This document shows, piece after piece, positions 23,231 to 35,820 of a stretch of 64,000 nucleotides of DNA. The notes under the pieces are model-generated. The model saw only the letters and a list, made by a program, of their open reading frames with translations. It did no database searches and had not been told where the DNA came from. Source of the stretch: Sycobia sp. Sy_11 (taxonomy: Eukaryota > Arthropoda > Insecta > Hymenoptera > Epichrysomallidae); NCBI GenBank assembly GCA_018907035.1, contig JACCIC010000005.1, positions 2,775,001 through 2,839,000 of the forward strand, written 5' to 3'. Within the stretch, counting starts at the first letter, position 1. Each line of letters opens with the position of its first letter. The translations under genes and the position numbers were made by a program.

Positions 23231-24640
23231 TTAAATCTCACTTAATCAGTCGGATCCCTTTTTAATTACTTTCTCCTTTTGGCTTTCCTCTATCGGTCTC
23301 TCTCGCTGCCTCTCTCCCTCTCCCTCCCCCCCCTCTCTCTCTCTCTCTCTATCCTGACCCAGCTTCTTTTAACCACACTCCGCTTCGAAAGTGCAAAGTG
23401 TTGATTTGACGTTTTCCTTGTCGCGGGCGACGTATATATTTGCGTCGTTTCAGTTGGAAATCGGAATAGGGTCAGGTGCACATATATTCATAATTCGGGT
23501 AATTCGTCGATTTTGTACATATAAATGTAATACTGGTATGTACTCTGGTTATACTGTGATTTTTTGTCCATTTAAACTGAAATGAATATTTTGTATTTAC
23601 AGCTATTGTGAGTACTATCATACTGTTAAATTATTTAGGTTACTGAATGAATTATGTGCCGTGTTGGAAAGTACAAACTTCGCAAAGAATTCTCAATTTA
23701 ATATTCGATATATGCATTTAATGCACTAGTTGATGGACTCTGAATTTATTGATCACCTGGCAAAGGAATGTGATTATGCGGTTTACTGGAAGACTGTAGG
23801 ACTTCGGAAATATTATCGCATTTCGAGTATTCGTCCGAAGACACTTATTCTTACTTTGTACCAATAATGAATTTGCATAATTATTTGTTTCTTTGTTTAC
23901 AGACTAAAATCTGGTCGACCCTAGTATTTGCTGCTTGCAATTCATTGGTAATTCCGAAGTAGATTGTTAGCTAGATATTCCTTTCATGATGCTGTAACAG
24001 AAAAAATCAATACATCTTACTTCTGGATTTAATTTTCTTAGGCGACTTATGTTTATGTAACGATCCTCCATTTTGTGCCGGCTTCTAAATTTTATAAAGC
24101 AACATTAATAAACATTTAATACACATCGAGTTATGTAACTCATCAATTTCGTTAAGTTTGTTTGTAAACGTATTTAAATTTTCTTATGCAAGATTTTTTT
24201 TTATTTTTCCATTAGTTTTTTTATTAATTTTTTAATTATGCAATTTTTTAGATGAATGAACATATTAGTGGTTTGAAAAAAAAGTTATTTTTCAAAAAAT
24301 TTTGGAATGAGCTTAACACGGATGATTTTATATGTATTGTTTGTTTGTATGCATTATCTATGATAATAATTTTATTTATTATCAATTTTATATTGTTTGG
24401 ATAAATATATAAATGCTCTAGTAATTGATTGATATTGCACTTGATTAATTAAAGACCATCGGATGTTTTATTATTAAATAATATATCAAATTCGTCGAAG
24501 TGTTTTTTTTTGTTTATTTAATATTTATATTTAAATTGCTCTCGTGTATATGTTTTTTTAAAAAAGAATTTTCATTTGTATATTTGATTAAGTAAATAAA
24601 AACTAACACTATAATGAAATATCCGAAACAATCGTCGGGT
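23231..24640. other. AT-rich desert
   Basis: Contains a CT tract (23333-23350) near its left end and homopolymer-rich AT DNA at 24180-24600. No gene seen. Confidence 0.6.
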
Positions 24641-25620
24641 ACACGAGGCATATCAGCAGCGTCGGGAACACCATCTCCATCGATTATGTAATAGTACTAA
24701 CGACTATTGTGCGCCGATTGCTACGAAAAATGACACCTAACCGCGCCGCGTTAAGTTCCCGAGAAATTTCCAACGGAACGCCCCGGGTCGTCGCGGCGCG
24801 CGATGGTCGCTTCTTTAAAATTCTTTATCTGGCCGTCTGTTAATTAGTAGTTACCGTCGAGCGCGCGAGGCCCGCACCGCGCTCTATTAATTAACCAATG
24901 TGAACGCCCTGTAAAAGGGAGAAAAGAAGAGAGGCCGAGAGGGATAGGGTGAAGGGGGGGGGGCGAAAGAACGAGCATGAATTCGTACTTTTCTTTCTGA
25001 GAGGGCTTTCCTATAGCTTTAAAAACAATGTAAAGAGAGAAGAGGCATGCGGAGGTCGGTAACAAAGGAGGATCCTTGAATCGCTTAATTATGGTACTAA
25101 ACCGGGGGGGGGGGAATGGAATCTTGAAACAACCCCCGAGGGAAAGAGTGGTAGAGGGGTTGTCGGAGGGCGGAAGTGGGGGGACAGAATGCGGCGGCCT
25201 GGAAACGAGAATCAATGGACGCGCGCGAGTTGCGTGCCGGTCGCCCATACCTATATATATATATATATAGTCGAGCACTCGCGTGACGGTAACGCGACAA
25301 ACGTATCTGTATATACACATACGCATAAACTTGCATTCCCCGCTTTTTCTTTTGTGTTCTCGCTCGCTGCGAAAAGCGAGTGAGGCACGGTTCGCCGGCC
25401 GTTTGAGCCCGGTCGGTCTTTAAATATGGGCCGCGTCACGAGCGACGACGAGGAGGACGCGCCGCCGCCCGCGACACGTCGACGACCCGGTAGAGAGATA
25501 GAGAAACGAGGAGGGGGCGAAGAGGGAGAATTATACGCGCACACAGTTGCGCGAAAGAGACGAGAGAGAAAAAACGAGGAGCAAGCGAGCAGAATGGGGG
25601 AGAGCGAGTGACGTAAAGAG

Positions 25621-25665
<45 letters not shown>

Positions 25666-25960
25666 ACAGAGGAAGAGTACAAACTCAATTAAAACGTCGC
25701 GAGCTCATTGTTCCGGGAGTGTCGGCGTGTAATTGAAGATCCGGCGCGATACACGGGAGCCAGGCTGCGGAAAAAGGAAGTAAAGCGGGAAACGGGAAAC
25801 GGAAGAATCAGCGCGAAAAATCCACGTACCCGAGCCGCGGATGCGGGGCTTTGACCCGCTTTTAATGATGTTATTGCGGCGGCCCTCGACGTGCGGCGCG
25901 TCGCGCCCTGCGTACGGCCGAAATGTTCGAACCGTGTAACGATATTTCTTCCCCCCCCCT
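24641..25960. other. CpG-rich island 8
   Basis: GC-rich block with G-runs (24954-24962 and 25104-25113), a short TA tract (25251-25269) and a GA tract (25629-25662). Frames of 145-160 codons on the minus strand are Ser/Pro/Leu-rich and run through the repeats. Confidence 0.6.
25629..25662. repeat. (GA)n microsatellite
   Basis: GA run preceded by (GATA)n-like units. Confidence 0.95.
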
Positions 25961-26125
25961 TCTTTTTGACGCGCTCAATTGCGATCGAGTAATTTTTTCC
26001 TTCTTTTTGTTTTGTTTTTTTTTGCGCGCGCGCGTTCGTTTTAGTTATTGGGAAGGGGCTTACACATATGTTTGCGACTATCAGAAACTACGAGAATTAC
26101 TGGATAGTGATAGGGGAAGACAGAA

Positions 26126-26130
<5 letters not shown>

Positions 26131-26175
<45 letters not shown>
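26131..26175. repeat. (GA)n microsatellite
   Basis: Pure GA run of about 45 bases. Confidence 0.97.
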
Positions 26176-26178
<3 letters not shown>

Positions 26179-27567
26179 TTACACTGCGAGTAATTTCAAA
26201 CGTGTGCTGGTGGGCGAGGAATTGCAGTTACTGAAAAAACGAAAAAATAGAGGGGCATTAGGGTGGTGGGTAATTTTCGTGGGTTCTCATTCAGGCTGCG
26301 AGGACTCGCGGAGCTATAAGTCCATTTTGTCGCATAGAGTTGCAAACGAAGGCCATTTAGAATAGATAGAGCGCGTCGGTTCTTCTAGCAATATAGTATA
26401 CTCTCTTTCTGATATTTTCTTTGACGTGGCCGATATAAAATGACTGGAGTACATATTACCCTGTGTTGTCTGCAAGCTTAATTGAGATGACAACTTGACT
26501 TTCCGATGAATTAGCCCCAATAACAAATATTTCAGTTCTAGGGCAGTGTTATTTCTCTCATTTTTCTTTCTTTTTTTTCTTTTTTAAATTTCCTCACCTC
26601 TCTGCAGTTACATCTCGATAGATGAAAGCAATCCATCGGGCCATACTTCCTGAGAACCTATTCATGTTTTCGTTCTTTTATTTTTTCACGTTCCTTTGCG
26701 TTACTGTCCATAAATGAATGTGGGTGCTGCTCCCTTTTTCATTATATACGTTCACTTTCATTTTCATTTTGCTTTATTTTATTTGCACTACCATAAATAA
26801 AAGAAACATGTTCCGTATTTCCATTCAGTATTATTTATAAGGAGATTTTATATCAACTTTGTATACTTGGATTGGTAAAATTGTAAAGATTTGTTTGTTT
26901 TTTTTTTGGGCATCTGATTCGGAATATTACGATGAAAATGAGAACAGATTGGTAATTTTTTCATAATAAAAAACACGAATGTTTGATAAAAATATTGTTA
27001 TGTCGTAAAAGTTTTTTTATATTTCTCTTTTTTATATTCAAAATATATTTCTCATAGAAAAATATATTTTGTTATTACATATATTTTTTTTTCTTTAACG
27101 AAAATCGACATTGTTAGCAATCGTATTTGCTATTCCACTCTATATTGAATGTAACTACTTTCAATATATTTATTTTCGTGAAATGCTGCTAATACAGAAG
27201 AAATAGAAACGGCGATAAAATACTTATAAGTACGTTTAACATTTCAAATTTTTAAAATTTTTTGTAATTGCTAGGTAAATTTTCAGCCCCGTAATTTTGA
27301 AGATTTTTTAAAAGCTTTCATTAACAACATCCAATTTATGCTAAGAGCCCCCTACAACAGTAAACATTATTTAATGATAATGATTTTTATCCGAATTGGT
27401 AAAGCATGTAATTCTATTAGACTGCACTAAATTACGAAAAATGGTTTAAATTTTAATTAGCAACATTGACGACTGCGTAAAACAGTTCCGCGAGGACCGC
27501 AGTAGTCCGCAGCCTAAAACTTCGTAACGTTGTCTCTTTTTCTTTTCTACCTCCCAGCCTCGGTAAC

Positions 27568-27598
27568 GAGAGAGAGAGAGAGAGAGAGAGTGAGAGAG
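27568..27598. repeat. (GA)n microsatellite
   Basis: GA run with a single T interruption. Confidence 0.95.
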
Positions 27599-27955
27599 AA
27601 AATCGAGAAAAAAAATACCAAGAGCTATCTTCCTTCACGCGACAGCCGCTCCATCCTAATTACGAAAAGTTCGCTCGCCCAGGCGCGGCTCTCTTATTTC
27701 TCATTAAGACATAATTTATTTAAAATCGTCCATGCGCATAAACATCGTCATCCCCGCGCGCGAATACCCGCGTAAACATTCGTTGCCGCGCGAGTCATAT
27801 ATATATATATATACATGAGGTATCAGAGGAGGGACTCGGTGGAAATTCCCACGGCCAGTAGTGACACTTCGGAAAAATACCTTAATACACTTCTCGCTGC
27901 GAGTGCGCGTCGCATTTCATTCGGAGCTACTCCCCTTCGACTCGGCGTGGCAGCA

Positions 27956-28003
27956 TCAGTGCACAGTTCACGCAGCCGAACAGAGCGAGCGAGCGAGCGA
28001 GCG
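27956..28003 (+). promoter_or_regulatory. candidate initiator with downstream motif
   Basis: TCAGTG at 27956-27961 matches the arthropod initiator (presumed +1 at 27958). CCGAACAGAGC follows at about +19 to +29 and resembles the motif ten element, shifted by about two bases from its strict Drosophila position. A GAGC array comes next. No TATA box is seen at -30. The whole could be chance in CpG-rich DNA. Confidence 0.15.
27983..28003. repeat. (GAGC)n short array
   Basis: About five GAGC units. Confidence 0.85.
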
Positions 28004-28175
28004 ACGGTTTGGGGGCGGGGGAAGGGTTGGGGGTGGGCAAGAGCTTAAAGAAACGCATCCGCCGCGCAGTAGTGTTGCCCTCCTTTCCCAGTGCCATTTT
28101 CTTTTGCTCCCGCCTGCCCCTTCCCGACCCCCCCCTCCAACCATCTACCGCGGTCGCTCTCGCCGAGCGCGCGAA

Positions 28176-28228
28176 TAAGAAGCAGAAGAAGAAGAAGAAG
28201 CAGAAGAAGTAGTAGAAGTAGAAGAAGC
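28176..28228. repeat. (AGA)n trinucleotide array with AGC/AGT variants
   Basis: About seventeen three-base units, mainly AGA with AGC and AGT. It yields false Lys/Lys/Gln or Leu runs in translation. Confidence 0.9.
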
Positions 28229-29219
28229 TGCAACGGTTCCGCGCAGCAGTTCCGCCGAGCAAAGAAAGAGTCGCAACGCGGGCGCGACGGAAAAATGCCG
28301 AAAGCATCCGCGAGCGAGCGCGGCGGGTTAAAGGGGTAGGGCGGAGGGGGGGGGCGACCGCGGCGGCGGCGGTGGCAATCTGGAAAAGTTGGACGCGCGG
28401 TGGTCGACCTGCCACGCGCGCCGCTCGGTGGAAAAGTTGCCGCGCCGAGGAATATCAAGTGGCGCGACGGCCATACAACAAACCCCTTGCGCCCACGACC
28501 GGGAGCGGGCGGCTGGGGCGGGAGGGGGGAGGGGGTTAGAGGATGCGGGGAGGGCAGCGAAAGAAAGCAACCAGTCCCGGAATTTCAGAAACTTTGCGCG
28601 AGCGCGGCTCCTCGCGCTTAAAACCCATCTTATACTCACCGCGGCGATATTTATTTTTCCGGCCCGCGTTCTTTCTCGCGTGTCGTGGAAGGGGTGGGAG
28701 CTGGTCGGGGTGGACGAGGGGGCGAGGGACGCAGGTGCGCGCCGAGAAGCAGCGCCGCCGACGACCTACTCCGGCGACTGGGGGATATGCACGAAACGCT
28801 GGGGCAGTTTGTATATACGCCCGGGGAGGTGGGAAATTGCGTCGAACGAAAATTCCGCGCCGAGAGAGGCCTGGATCGTGAATTGGAATAGGGTCCGAGA
28901 ACGGCATGCGTTATAAAGGAGCATTCTTCCCTTTTTTCCTCGTTCGGTTTTTGTTTTGTATATATATACATACCCGGGAGCCCTTCGTCGCTTTATAAAT
29001 AATCCGTCTACGCGTTGTTATCTGAACGCATCTTCCATCCCCCTAATTTCCGCAGCTCACGATGGCAAACCCATTGAGTGTTCATTGCTCCTCTTACTTT
29101 TCCGTCTCTGCCCCTGCCCCGCTGCATATATGTCTATATCTGCTTTTCGCCACGTTCTGTTTTTACGAGCGTCCGTTAGCCCAATTTCCAGCTCTATAAA
29201 CTTGTGCCGTTCTATTCTC

Positions 29220-29223
<4 letters not shown>

Positions 29224-29255
<32 letters not shown>
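29224..29255. repeat. (CT)n microsatellite
   Basis: Pure CT run near the right side of island 9. Confidence 0.95.
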
Positions 29256-29258
<3 letters not shown>

Positions 29259-29500
29259 ACACAATGTGGAAGGGACGCTGGGGAAGGGGGAGCTCAAAGT
29301 TTTCGCGCTATACTAACATGCCGCGCGCCCTCGCGTGCTGGAAGCACATCGGGAGAATTAATATTTACCGACACGAAATGTGCGCCGGGGGCGAAATGGG
29401 CGGGTGGGATGGCGGAAGGGGGGGGGGATGACTCCCGCTCGCGCGTCAGGAACGCATTTAATTTTATATTACCTTTATTTTTCCATTCGAGCTAACTCAA

Positions 29501-29582
29501 TTATAGCTGGAAAGTGCAGCTCTTGATTTGTGCATAAGCGCAACGTTTGATATGTCTTTTTCTCTCTTTTACTGTCTATATC

Positions 29583-29615
<33 letters not shown>

Positions 29616-30030
29616 ATGTATCTCGGTTGAAACATACAATTGCGTAGCTATTCTGCATTTTCGGGAGAATGACCGTATGTGTAGTTATATGCTTCAAATG
29701 GGAATTCAACTGGGGACGCGGCTTACGTATAGTAAGCCCGTATAACCGAAGCATTTGATATTTAACAAAGTATTTATATTGACTTTTTAACATTAACATG
29801 ATAAATCGAACAACCCCGTTGAAATCTCTGCAATTGCAAAATCATTGAAGGGGACAGTGCCTTGAAAACTCTGTCATGAAAAGCATATATTTCACAATAG
29901 TTTCTATTACAATTATGTTTGAACGATATTCAGTCGATTCCGTAACAATTATTTTTTGTTTTTTAATAATCAGATATCTACTTGAAATTATTGAAAACAA
30001 TTGCTTAGAGCAACTTTTCACCGTTGAAAA
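29501..30030. other. AT-rich stretch
   Basis: A short TA-then-TG run at 29581-29618. Nothing else recognisable. Confidence 0.6.
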
Positions 30031-30550
30031 GGTCCCGCCAACGGGTTGAGTTCCTAATATTAATCTCTCGGCTCCACCGACAGAGGACTGAAGACAGGGG
30101 TTAAATAATTATTTTTCTAACAATGCGCGTGTCAAGGGTCGCTCGGCCGTTTGGATTATCATTAAGACCCGCGACCCGAGCACGTCGCGTCGCGTGGCGA
30201 TCGTGCGTCACAGCCCTGTCCCGCATCGTAACCAATCGATTGTTCCTTAACCATAACGACGGACTCCCTTTGTGCGCGGCTATTTTTCTCCGGCCCCGTT
30301 CGCTCAACCTTCCCGTGATCCCGCCCTTTCGCTACCGCCGCAACCACCTGGCGGATCGGACTAAGGGCTAATCCCCGCATGGGAACGTAACGGCCGTAAA
30401 GTGAGAGCGGCGAGGAAATTCATATTTACGACTGTGGCAGCAGTGAAAGATTGTCCCGCGGTGGGCGGTGCTCCAATTATTCGTGCTGTAACCCCCAGCC
30501 CCTGGCCCACTGTACTTCGGCGCATACGCTGTTAGAAGTCTCTGTCTCCT

Positions 30551-30553
<3 letters not shown>
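30031..30553. other. CpG-rich island 10
   Basis: Small GC-rich block. The short plus and minus frames over 30101-30380 cover each other and are not accepted. Confidence 0.55.
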
Positions 30554-30594
<41 letters not shown>

Positions 30595-30620
30595 TAGGAA
30601 ATAGAGAGAGAGAGAGAGAG
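30554..30620. repeat. two neighbouring (GA)n microsatellites
   Basis: GA runs at 30554-30591 and 30604-30620 separated by a short spacer. Confidence 0.95.
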
Positions 30621-31235
30621 CAACATTTCGCTTATATGAACAAAACAAGGCCGAACAATCATTCTTGAATCTTCATGCTGAAGTACATTAGATCGAGATA
30701 CGAGATTAGACTAAAAATATCGAAGCGCACACTTTGGCAGCTATTTCGTTCGTGGGAAAATACGCGCGTTATTCCGGACTTTTAGTTCATAGTTCGGCGC
30801 TGAACCGGTGCGGAGTGGCGAGAGCAAGAGCACGAAATAAGTTTTGTATTTTTCGGACGATTCGACCAAACGATCCGGAGCTGGCACCGACTGGCTAGCC
30901 ATATACGCGCATGGTACTTTTTTATTATATATATATATATATATATATATAACGACGAATAAATGCTTCGAGTAGATGCAGGAATTGCGCGCTATTCCGG
31001 CTGCAGTAGAGCCACAAGCATTTTTCCGCCCCAGCCTTGATCTGGCTAGCCGTAATGGTGGCCGGGGGGGAGGGGGTAACGTTAGACGATTATTATGTGA
31101 GAGCTCTCGGATCGGCTAGACCGAGGATTTATTCTCCGCACAGAAAAGAGCATACTTTCCATTTAAATTTAGTTATATGGGTAATTAATTAAACAAACAA
31201 GAAGGATTTCGAGAAAAATAACTCGGAACTCGCTC
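30621..31235. other. mixed-composition stretch
   Basis: Includes a TA tract at 30925-30951 and a G-run near 31062. No gene seen. Confidence 0.5.
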
Positions 31236-31290
31236 GGGCGCGAATCGAATCCTGGACCTTCCGTTATCGCGACCGACGCCATGGCTCACT
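31236..31290 (-). repeat. tRNA-like sequence, possible SINE head
   Basis: On the minus strand the order is GAGC, then an anticodon-arm-like TCGGTCGCGATAACGGA, then GGTCCAGGATTCGATTC, which resembles the T arm and B box (GGTTCGANTCC). The anticodon stem pairs 4 of 5 and the T stem does not pair well. No acceptor stem can be closed, so this is a tRNA-derived repeat or tRNA pseudogene, not a working tRNA. Confidence 0.35.
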
Positions 31291-31344
31291 TCATTCGTCC
31301 TTTCCTCGGCGATATGCTCACACTACAGTCGTATCCTACGTGAC

Positions 31345-31435
31345 AATATATATATATATATATACATGTGTGTGTGATATAGGCATGAAAAGATTTTCAT
31401 ACATATATATGTATCTGTATATATATATTTATATA

Positions 31436-31487
<52 letters not shown>

Positions 31488-31502
31488 TACATATATATAT
31501 AT
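31345..31502. repeat. cluster of (TA)n tracts with TG and TATG interruptions
   Basis: TA runs at 31345-31364 and about 31415-31500, separated by TG-rich and mixed spacer. The longest pure run is about 31438-31482. Confidence 0.95.
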
Positions 31503-31616
31503 AGACATATCATAAACTCCGTAGAACGCGCGACTTCGGCGGAACCGCGCTCAGCAGCGGCACTCTCGCGGCGTTACGCAATTTCCCGCGGCTTTATATG
31601 AGCCGGTAACCGATGA

Positions 31617-31643
31617 ATATATATATATATATATATATATATA
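31617..31643. repeat. (TA)n microsatellite
   Basis: Pure TA run within island 11. Confidence 0.95.
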
Positions 31644-31682
31644 GTTTTGATGGTCGCGCAAATATTCGTTCCTACACCATCC

Positions 31683-31730
<48 letters not shown>
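31683..31730. repeat. (TA)n microsatellite
   Basis: Almost pure TA run, 40 bases after the preceding one. Confidence 0.95.
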
Positions 31731-31731
<1 letters not shown>

Positions 31732-31930
31732 CAGGCGTCGCAGGAGAGAGCGCCGCGCCACACGCTGTAACGGGGCCGCTCTATCAGCTCGGAGTGGTTC
31801 GCGGCGTCCCGATGCACCGGTGCGCTGCAGCGTCACTTTATTACCCGCGGGGATTCTCCTTTATCCGGGAGCAGCGCGCGCGCTTCCTCTGCAGTTCCCC
31901 CGCTCCTCTGTCCCTCTATCTGACTATCGG

Positions 31931-31935
<5 letters not shown>

Positions 31936-31971
<36 letters not shown>
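31936..31971. repeat. (CT)n microsatellite
   Basis: Pure CT run. Confidence 0.95.
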
Positions 31972-31974
<3 letters not shown>

Positions 31975-32290
31975 TTTACACTATCTATATTAGCATTTTA
32001 CCAGCGATCATTTGTTTAATAATAATACCCGGCGAAGCGACGAGACTGTGCGACGGCAAAAGGATAAGCGGGGACAAGGGGGACTTTTGTTGATTTTCCA
32101 GAGCGACCGTCGACCCGTCGCGCTCGTCGTATGGTTTATTTTAATCCAGGTTGCGCGCGCGCTTGCGCTCGTCGACTCAAATTCTTTGTGATAATGTTTC
32201 GCGCTGGCTGAGGAGCCAGAAATAATAATTGCACGTCCGCCGGATCGCACTCGTCTCTCGTACACGATTGCGTATATAACATTTATCGTG

Positions 32291-33560
32291 AATTTTATTC
32301 GGCGAAATGCGGGGAGAATTGATTAAATTGTTCGTTAATTATATTATAGCGTGGAGCTTCCGCTTTAAAAGTCTGGCGAAAATCTTTGATTTTAATTGAA
32401 ATCCACTTGAAACGCATAAATAATACGGAGCATTTCCATTTGGAAAAGGATGTGATATATTATTTAGCGCTCTTGCAAAATATGAATAAACTGTATCTAT
32501 TCGAATTCCTTTTCGGAAACGTATTTTCGTTTGACAAAGACAATTCCGCTTATCAGTAATAATTTAGAATGAATAATAAAATTAGGCAAAGGTATTACAA
32601 TAAAATTGAATTCGTGTCAGGCGTTGCTTAAAAATGAATTTTGTCACGATTTGCAGCTACTTCTATCTTTGAATTTAAATGAATTTTCGATATGAAAATC
32701 ACACAAGCTAAGGTAACTAAGAACAAGAATTTTTGAATATTGGAATCGAACTATAATTCGTGTTTATTTCTTTCTAAGTTAGCACGATTACTTTCTCCGT
32801 ATCTCTGCCTGATTTTTCAATTTTCTACCCCGTGTGTTAACTATTATTTATTGTACTTCGGCAGTTAAGTTATATTTTTTTATCAAACTATACTGCTTCG
32901 ATGGTAAATCCATTAGATTAACTCTACAATATTGTTTACTATAAGAGAATCAAGGAGATAACGCGAAATAAGGTACAAAAAATATACATTATTTAATGCA
33001 TATAATAATCACTATAAAATTTATAATTTTATTTATTTTAATTATACATTTAGCCGTCGAAAAGTATTCCTGTTTATTATTGAATCTGAGAATGCTGAGA
33101 AGTTAGAATTATATGATTACAAGTTATTTAATATCGAACTACTAGCTCTCAATATAGTTGAAGTTGTCCCTTTTTACCAATTTGATAAAGTTTTTCTAAA
33201 AATTTTTTCCTTTCAGTTTTCATTTTTTCCATTCATTTGAAGTGCAAAATTTTAATGCTCTATTGCGCTGATTTTTCGAAATGATCAAATTATGCGATTT
33301 TTGCCAACACTTTGAAAAGCATCTACATAGAAACAAAATAAAAGACAACCTATAATTAAACTGTAAGAAGAATGGTTATAGTATTTCATAATCATAAAAT
33401 ATTTTTTAACTATTCGAATAAGTTTGAATCCAAAAATATATTTCCTACATTAAATCAATGTTGAAATACTCAAATAATAGAAAAGGCTGTATTATAACGA
33501 ATTTTCACCGACTTAAACAACCTCATTTGGACTCTCATACATATATATATATATATATAG

Positions 33561-33592
<32 letters not shown>

Positions 33593-33710
33593 ACACTCAG
33601 AAATATTTCCTGAATATGAGTAATCAAAAAAGTATAAAAGAAAAATTAAAAAATAAAATTTGAGCAAGGATTTAAAATTGGTCGCCTATGCGTTATTTTT
33701 ATCGGCTTGA
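32291..33710. other. AT-rich desert
   Basis: No gene seen. It contains a compound TA-GT tract at 33539-33592. Confidence 0.6.
33539..33592. repeat. compound (TA)n-(GT)n microsatellite
   Basis: TA run with one G interruption, passing into a GT run at about 33570. Confidence 0.95.
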
Positions 33711-33713
33711 CAT

Positions 33714-33768
33714 ATCGCGCTCGCGTGGCCGACTGTCAATCCTCGTAGATTTGAATCTTGCGTGTCCA
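33714..33768 (+). repeat. tRNA-like sequence, possible SINE head
   Basis: GCGCTCGCGTGGCCGACTG resembles a tRNA D arm with A box (TRGYNNARNNGG). AGATTTGAATCT at 33747-33758 resembles the B box. The spacing between boxes (about 23 bases) is shorter than in a real tRNA, so part has been lost. The same motif order appears on the minus strand at 31236-31290, which suggests copies of one tRNA-derived repeat family. Confidence 0.3.
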
Positions 33769-35820
33769 AGCTAACAGATTGTACTTTAATAGTTATTATT
33801 AATAGCAAAGCATGCGAATTGTCGCTGAAAAGGGCGGAATTTTAAAGAAAAATTCAGATTTAGGAAAATATTAGTTGAGAAAAATTGGGGTTGTTTTACA
33901 TAAAATATGTACAGACCCAATTAGTTATTAAAAATTTTTTTAGTACTTAAAGGGTAAAATAATAGGTCAGTTAAAGCAAGTGGAATAAATGTAATTGTTA
34001 TTAAAATAGAATAAAAACTGTTTGCTGCTACGCGATTCTATTTTCCATATTTACTATCCTTCTGTTCGTATATATTATCTGAAAGTTGAAATTCAATATT
34101 TTCGTTTGATCATGCCGCACTTATATTACATCGTACCTCTCGATATTTTTGATACGAACATGAAGAAACAGCGATATCTTAGTAAAGAGTCCCAATAAAA
34201 CCTGTGTCCAATTCAATTCTTAAAATTTTCAACCCAATAGAATTTTTTTTCTGTAGTAATACTAAAAACTATAAAGGATAATAAACTTAAAATAATTATG
34301 ATAATGTTTTTGTTACAGGTAAGTCTCAAGCAAATATCGTGTGGAAATCTTTTCATTTGCCCGTAAGTTATTAAAGCATTTAATGAAAAATAAGTATTAT
34401 GTTTCCTAATTGTAAGCGTGATAGGAAAAGTATGATTCGTCTAATATCGACAAAGCAGAATTACAATAAAAGCTGGACGAGAATTCAGAAAGTATCAGTA
34501 ATGAAAGAGATCTACATTTCTCTACTTTGAAGAAATATTTTACAAAAAGTGATTTAATGGAACTTGTATTTTTTAACGACGCTCTCTTTATAAATTTTGA
34601 AACTTTTCAAATTTAAAGTTTTTTATAGAATATTTTGTTACGTCAATAAAATTTTTCAAACATGTACGTCATTCGTATTTAAGTAAAAAAAAACTTTCAA
34701 TGATCAATGGGTATAATACTCAAAAATAAAAGAACTTTTTGACGCTTTGTGCAGTTTTGAACTCTGAACTATATTTTTATATTATATTGAGTGCTCTCGA
34801 ATCTCCATAAATAAAGTTAATGAGCATTAAATGTTTCTAATTGTTCGACGTTCTTTGTAGTTCTTTTGTTCATTAAATTTACGTAGTCTACATATTTACA
34901 TGAATATTTGAACATTTTAGCTGCAATTTTCCATAAACACTAATTAAGCATTGATATGTTTTAAGTCATACTTACGTTTTGCAGTAAAAAGTATCATATC
35001 GATTTGAATTTTGAATTTAACGAAATTCAAGACAATCATTATAATCCTTATTCTCGTTATTCTCATTAATTAAAATAAAGAAATACAAGTAGGAAATATA
35101 GTATGCATAAACATACATAATGATGATGAAAATAAACTAAATTTACTTAAAATAAAAAATGTCTAAAAAAATGGAGATACCGGTTTAGAGGGAAAAAAGG
35201 AAATGTAATTAACGAAGTAAAACTGGGAAATCATGCAAGTTACTCCAACATCATTAATAATAGTTTAATTTGTGTAAATTTTATTTTTTCCTTATTAACT
35301 AAATCTAACAATATACATGCATTACGTTATTTATTTATACATAAACTATATACGTTATTTATTTATACATAAATTATTCTAAGGATTCTATAAACAAACT
35401 AAAAAAGTATTTTCAGAGTAGAATTTCCTCCTAGATTTATTGTTTCTCCTTTTTGCGTAAACCATTTCTTGTGGAAAAAGGAGAGGGTTCGTTAGTAGAA
35501 AATGTTCGAGACGCAAAGATTGTTAATCCGGCCCCGAAATGTAATGCGGAGATATTTTTGTTATTAGCTAATCCAAAAATTCGAATCTATTCTTTCGAAT
35601 GAACGAATCATAAGTAACAGTAAAATATGCTGTCTTTTGTTTAATTTAAAATTAGTATACCAATAAATAATCATTAAAACATATCGAAATTAACTATCGA
35701 ATTTCATAAAAAAACTAACGAGACCCAATGAATTGTAATAAACAATGTTCTAATAAAACAATAACTAATGTAAACCGTCGGAATATCGGTCACGATATCG
35801 AGACGGGGAAAAAAAAAATG
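33769..35820. other. AT-rich desert
   Basis: A plus-strand frame from about 34428 to 34615 reads roughly 60 codons with one stop (KKYFTKSDLMELVFFNDALF near 34529-34588). I do not recognise it. A small tandem repeat is at 35323-35373. Otherwise nothing. Confidence 0.5.
35323..35373. repeat. two-copy tandem repeat, 28-base period
   Basis: A 23-base stretch beginning TACGTTATTT is repeated exactly after a 5-base spacer. Confidence 0.9.

Larger units (their letters stand above)
25961..27640. other. AT-rich stretch with GA tracts
   Basis: Apart from GA tracts at 26131-26175 and 27568-27598, no gene or element is recognised. T-rich homopolymers are frequent at 26540-27100. Confidence 0.6.
27641..29500. 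other. CpG-rich island 9
   Basis: One of the longest islands. It holds a GAGC array, strong G-runs (28011-28037, 28343-28354 and 28515-28533), an (AGA/AGC) trinucleotide array and a CT tract. Open frames of 160-179 codons occur on both strands over the same bases and show no domain. Confidence 0.6.
31541..32290. other. CpG-rich island 11
   Basis: GC-rich segments interleaved with two TA tracts and one CT tract. Frames of 85-148 codons pass through the repeats and are not genes. Confidence 0.6.

Noticed and set aside
28389..29495. Plus frames of 175 and 179 codons in island 9
   Set aside because: Several frames on both strands are open over the same region. The products lack domains and the second crosses a CT microsatellite.
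34428..34615. Roughly 60-codon plus reading with one stop
   Set aside because: Product not recognisable. This length with a stop is ordinary in AT-rich DNA.
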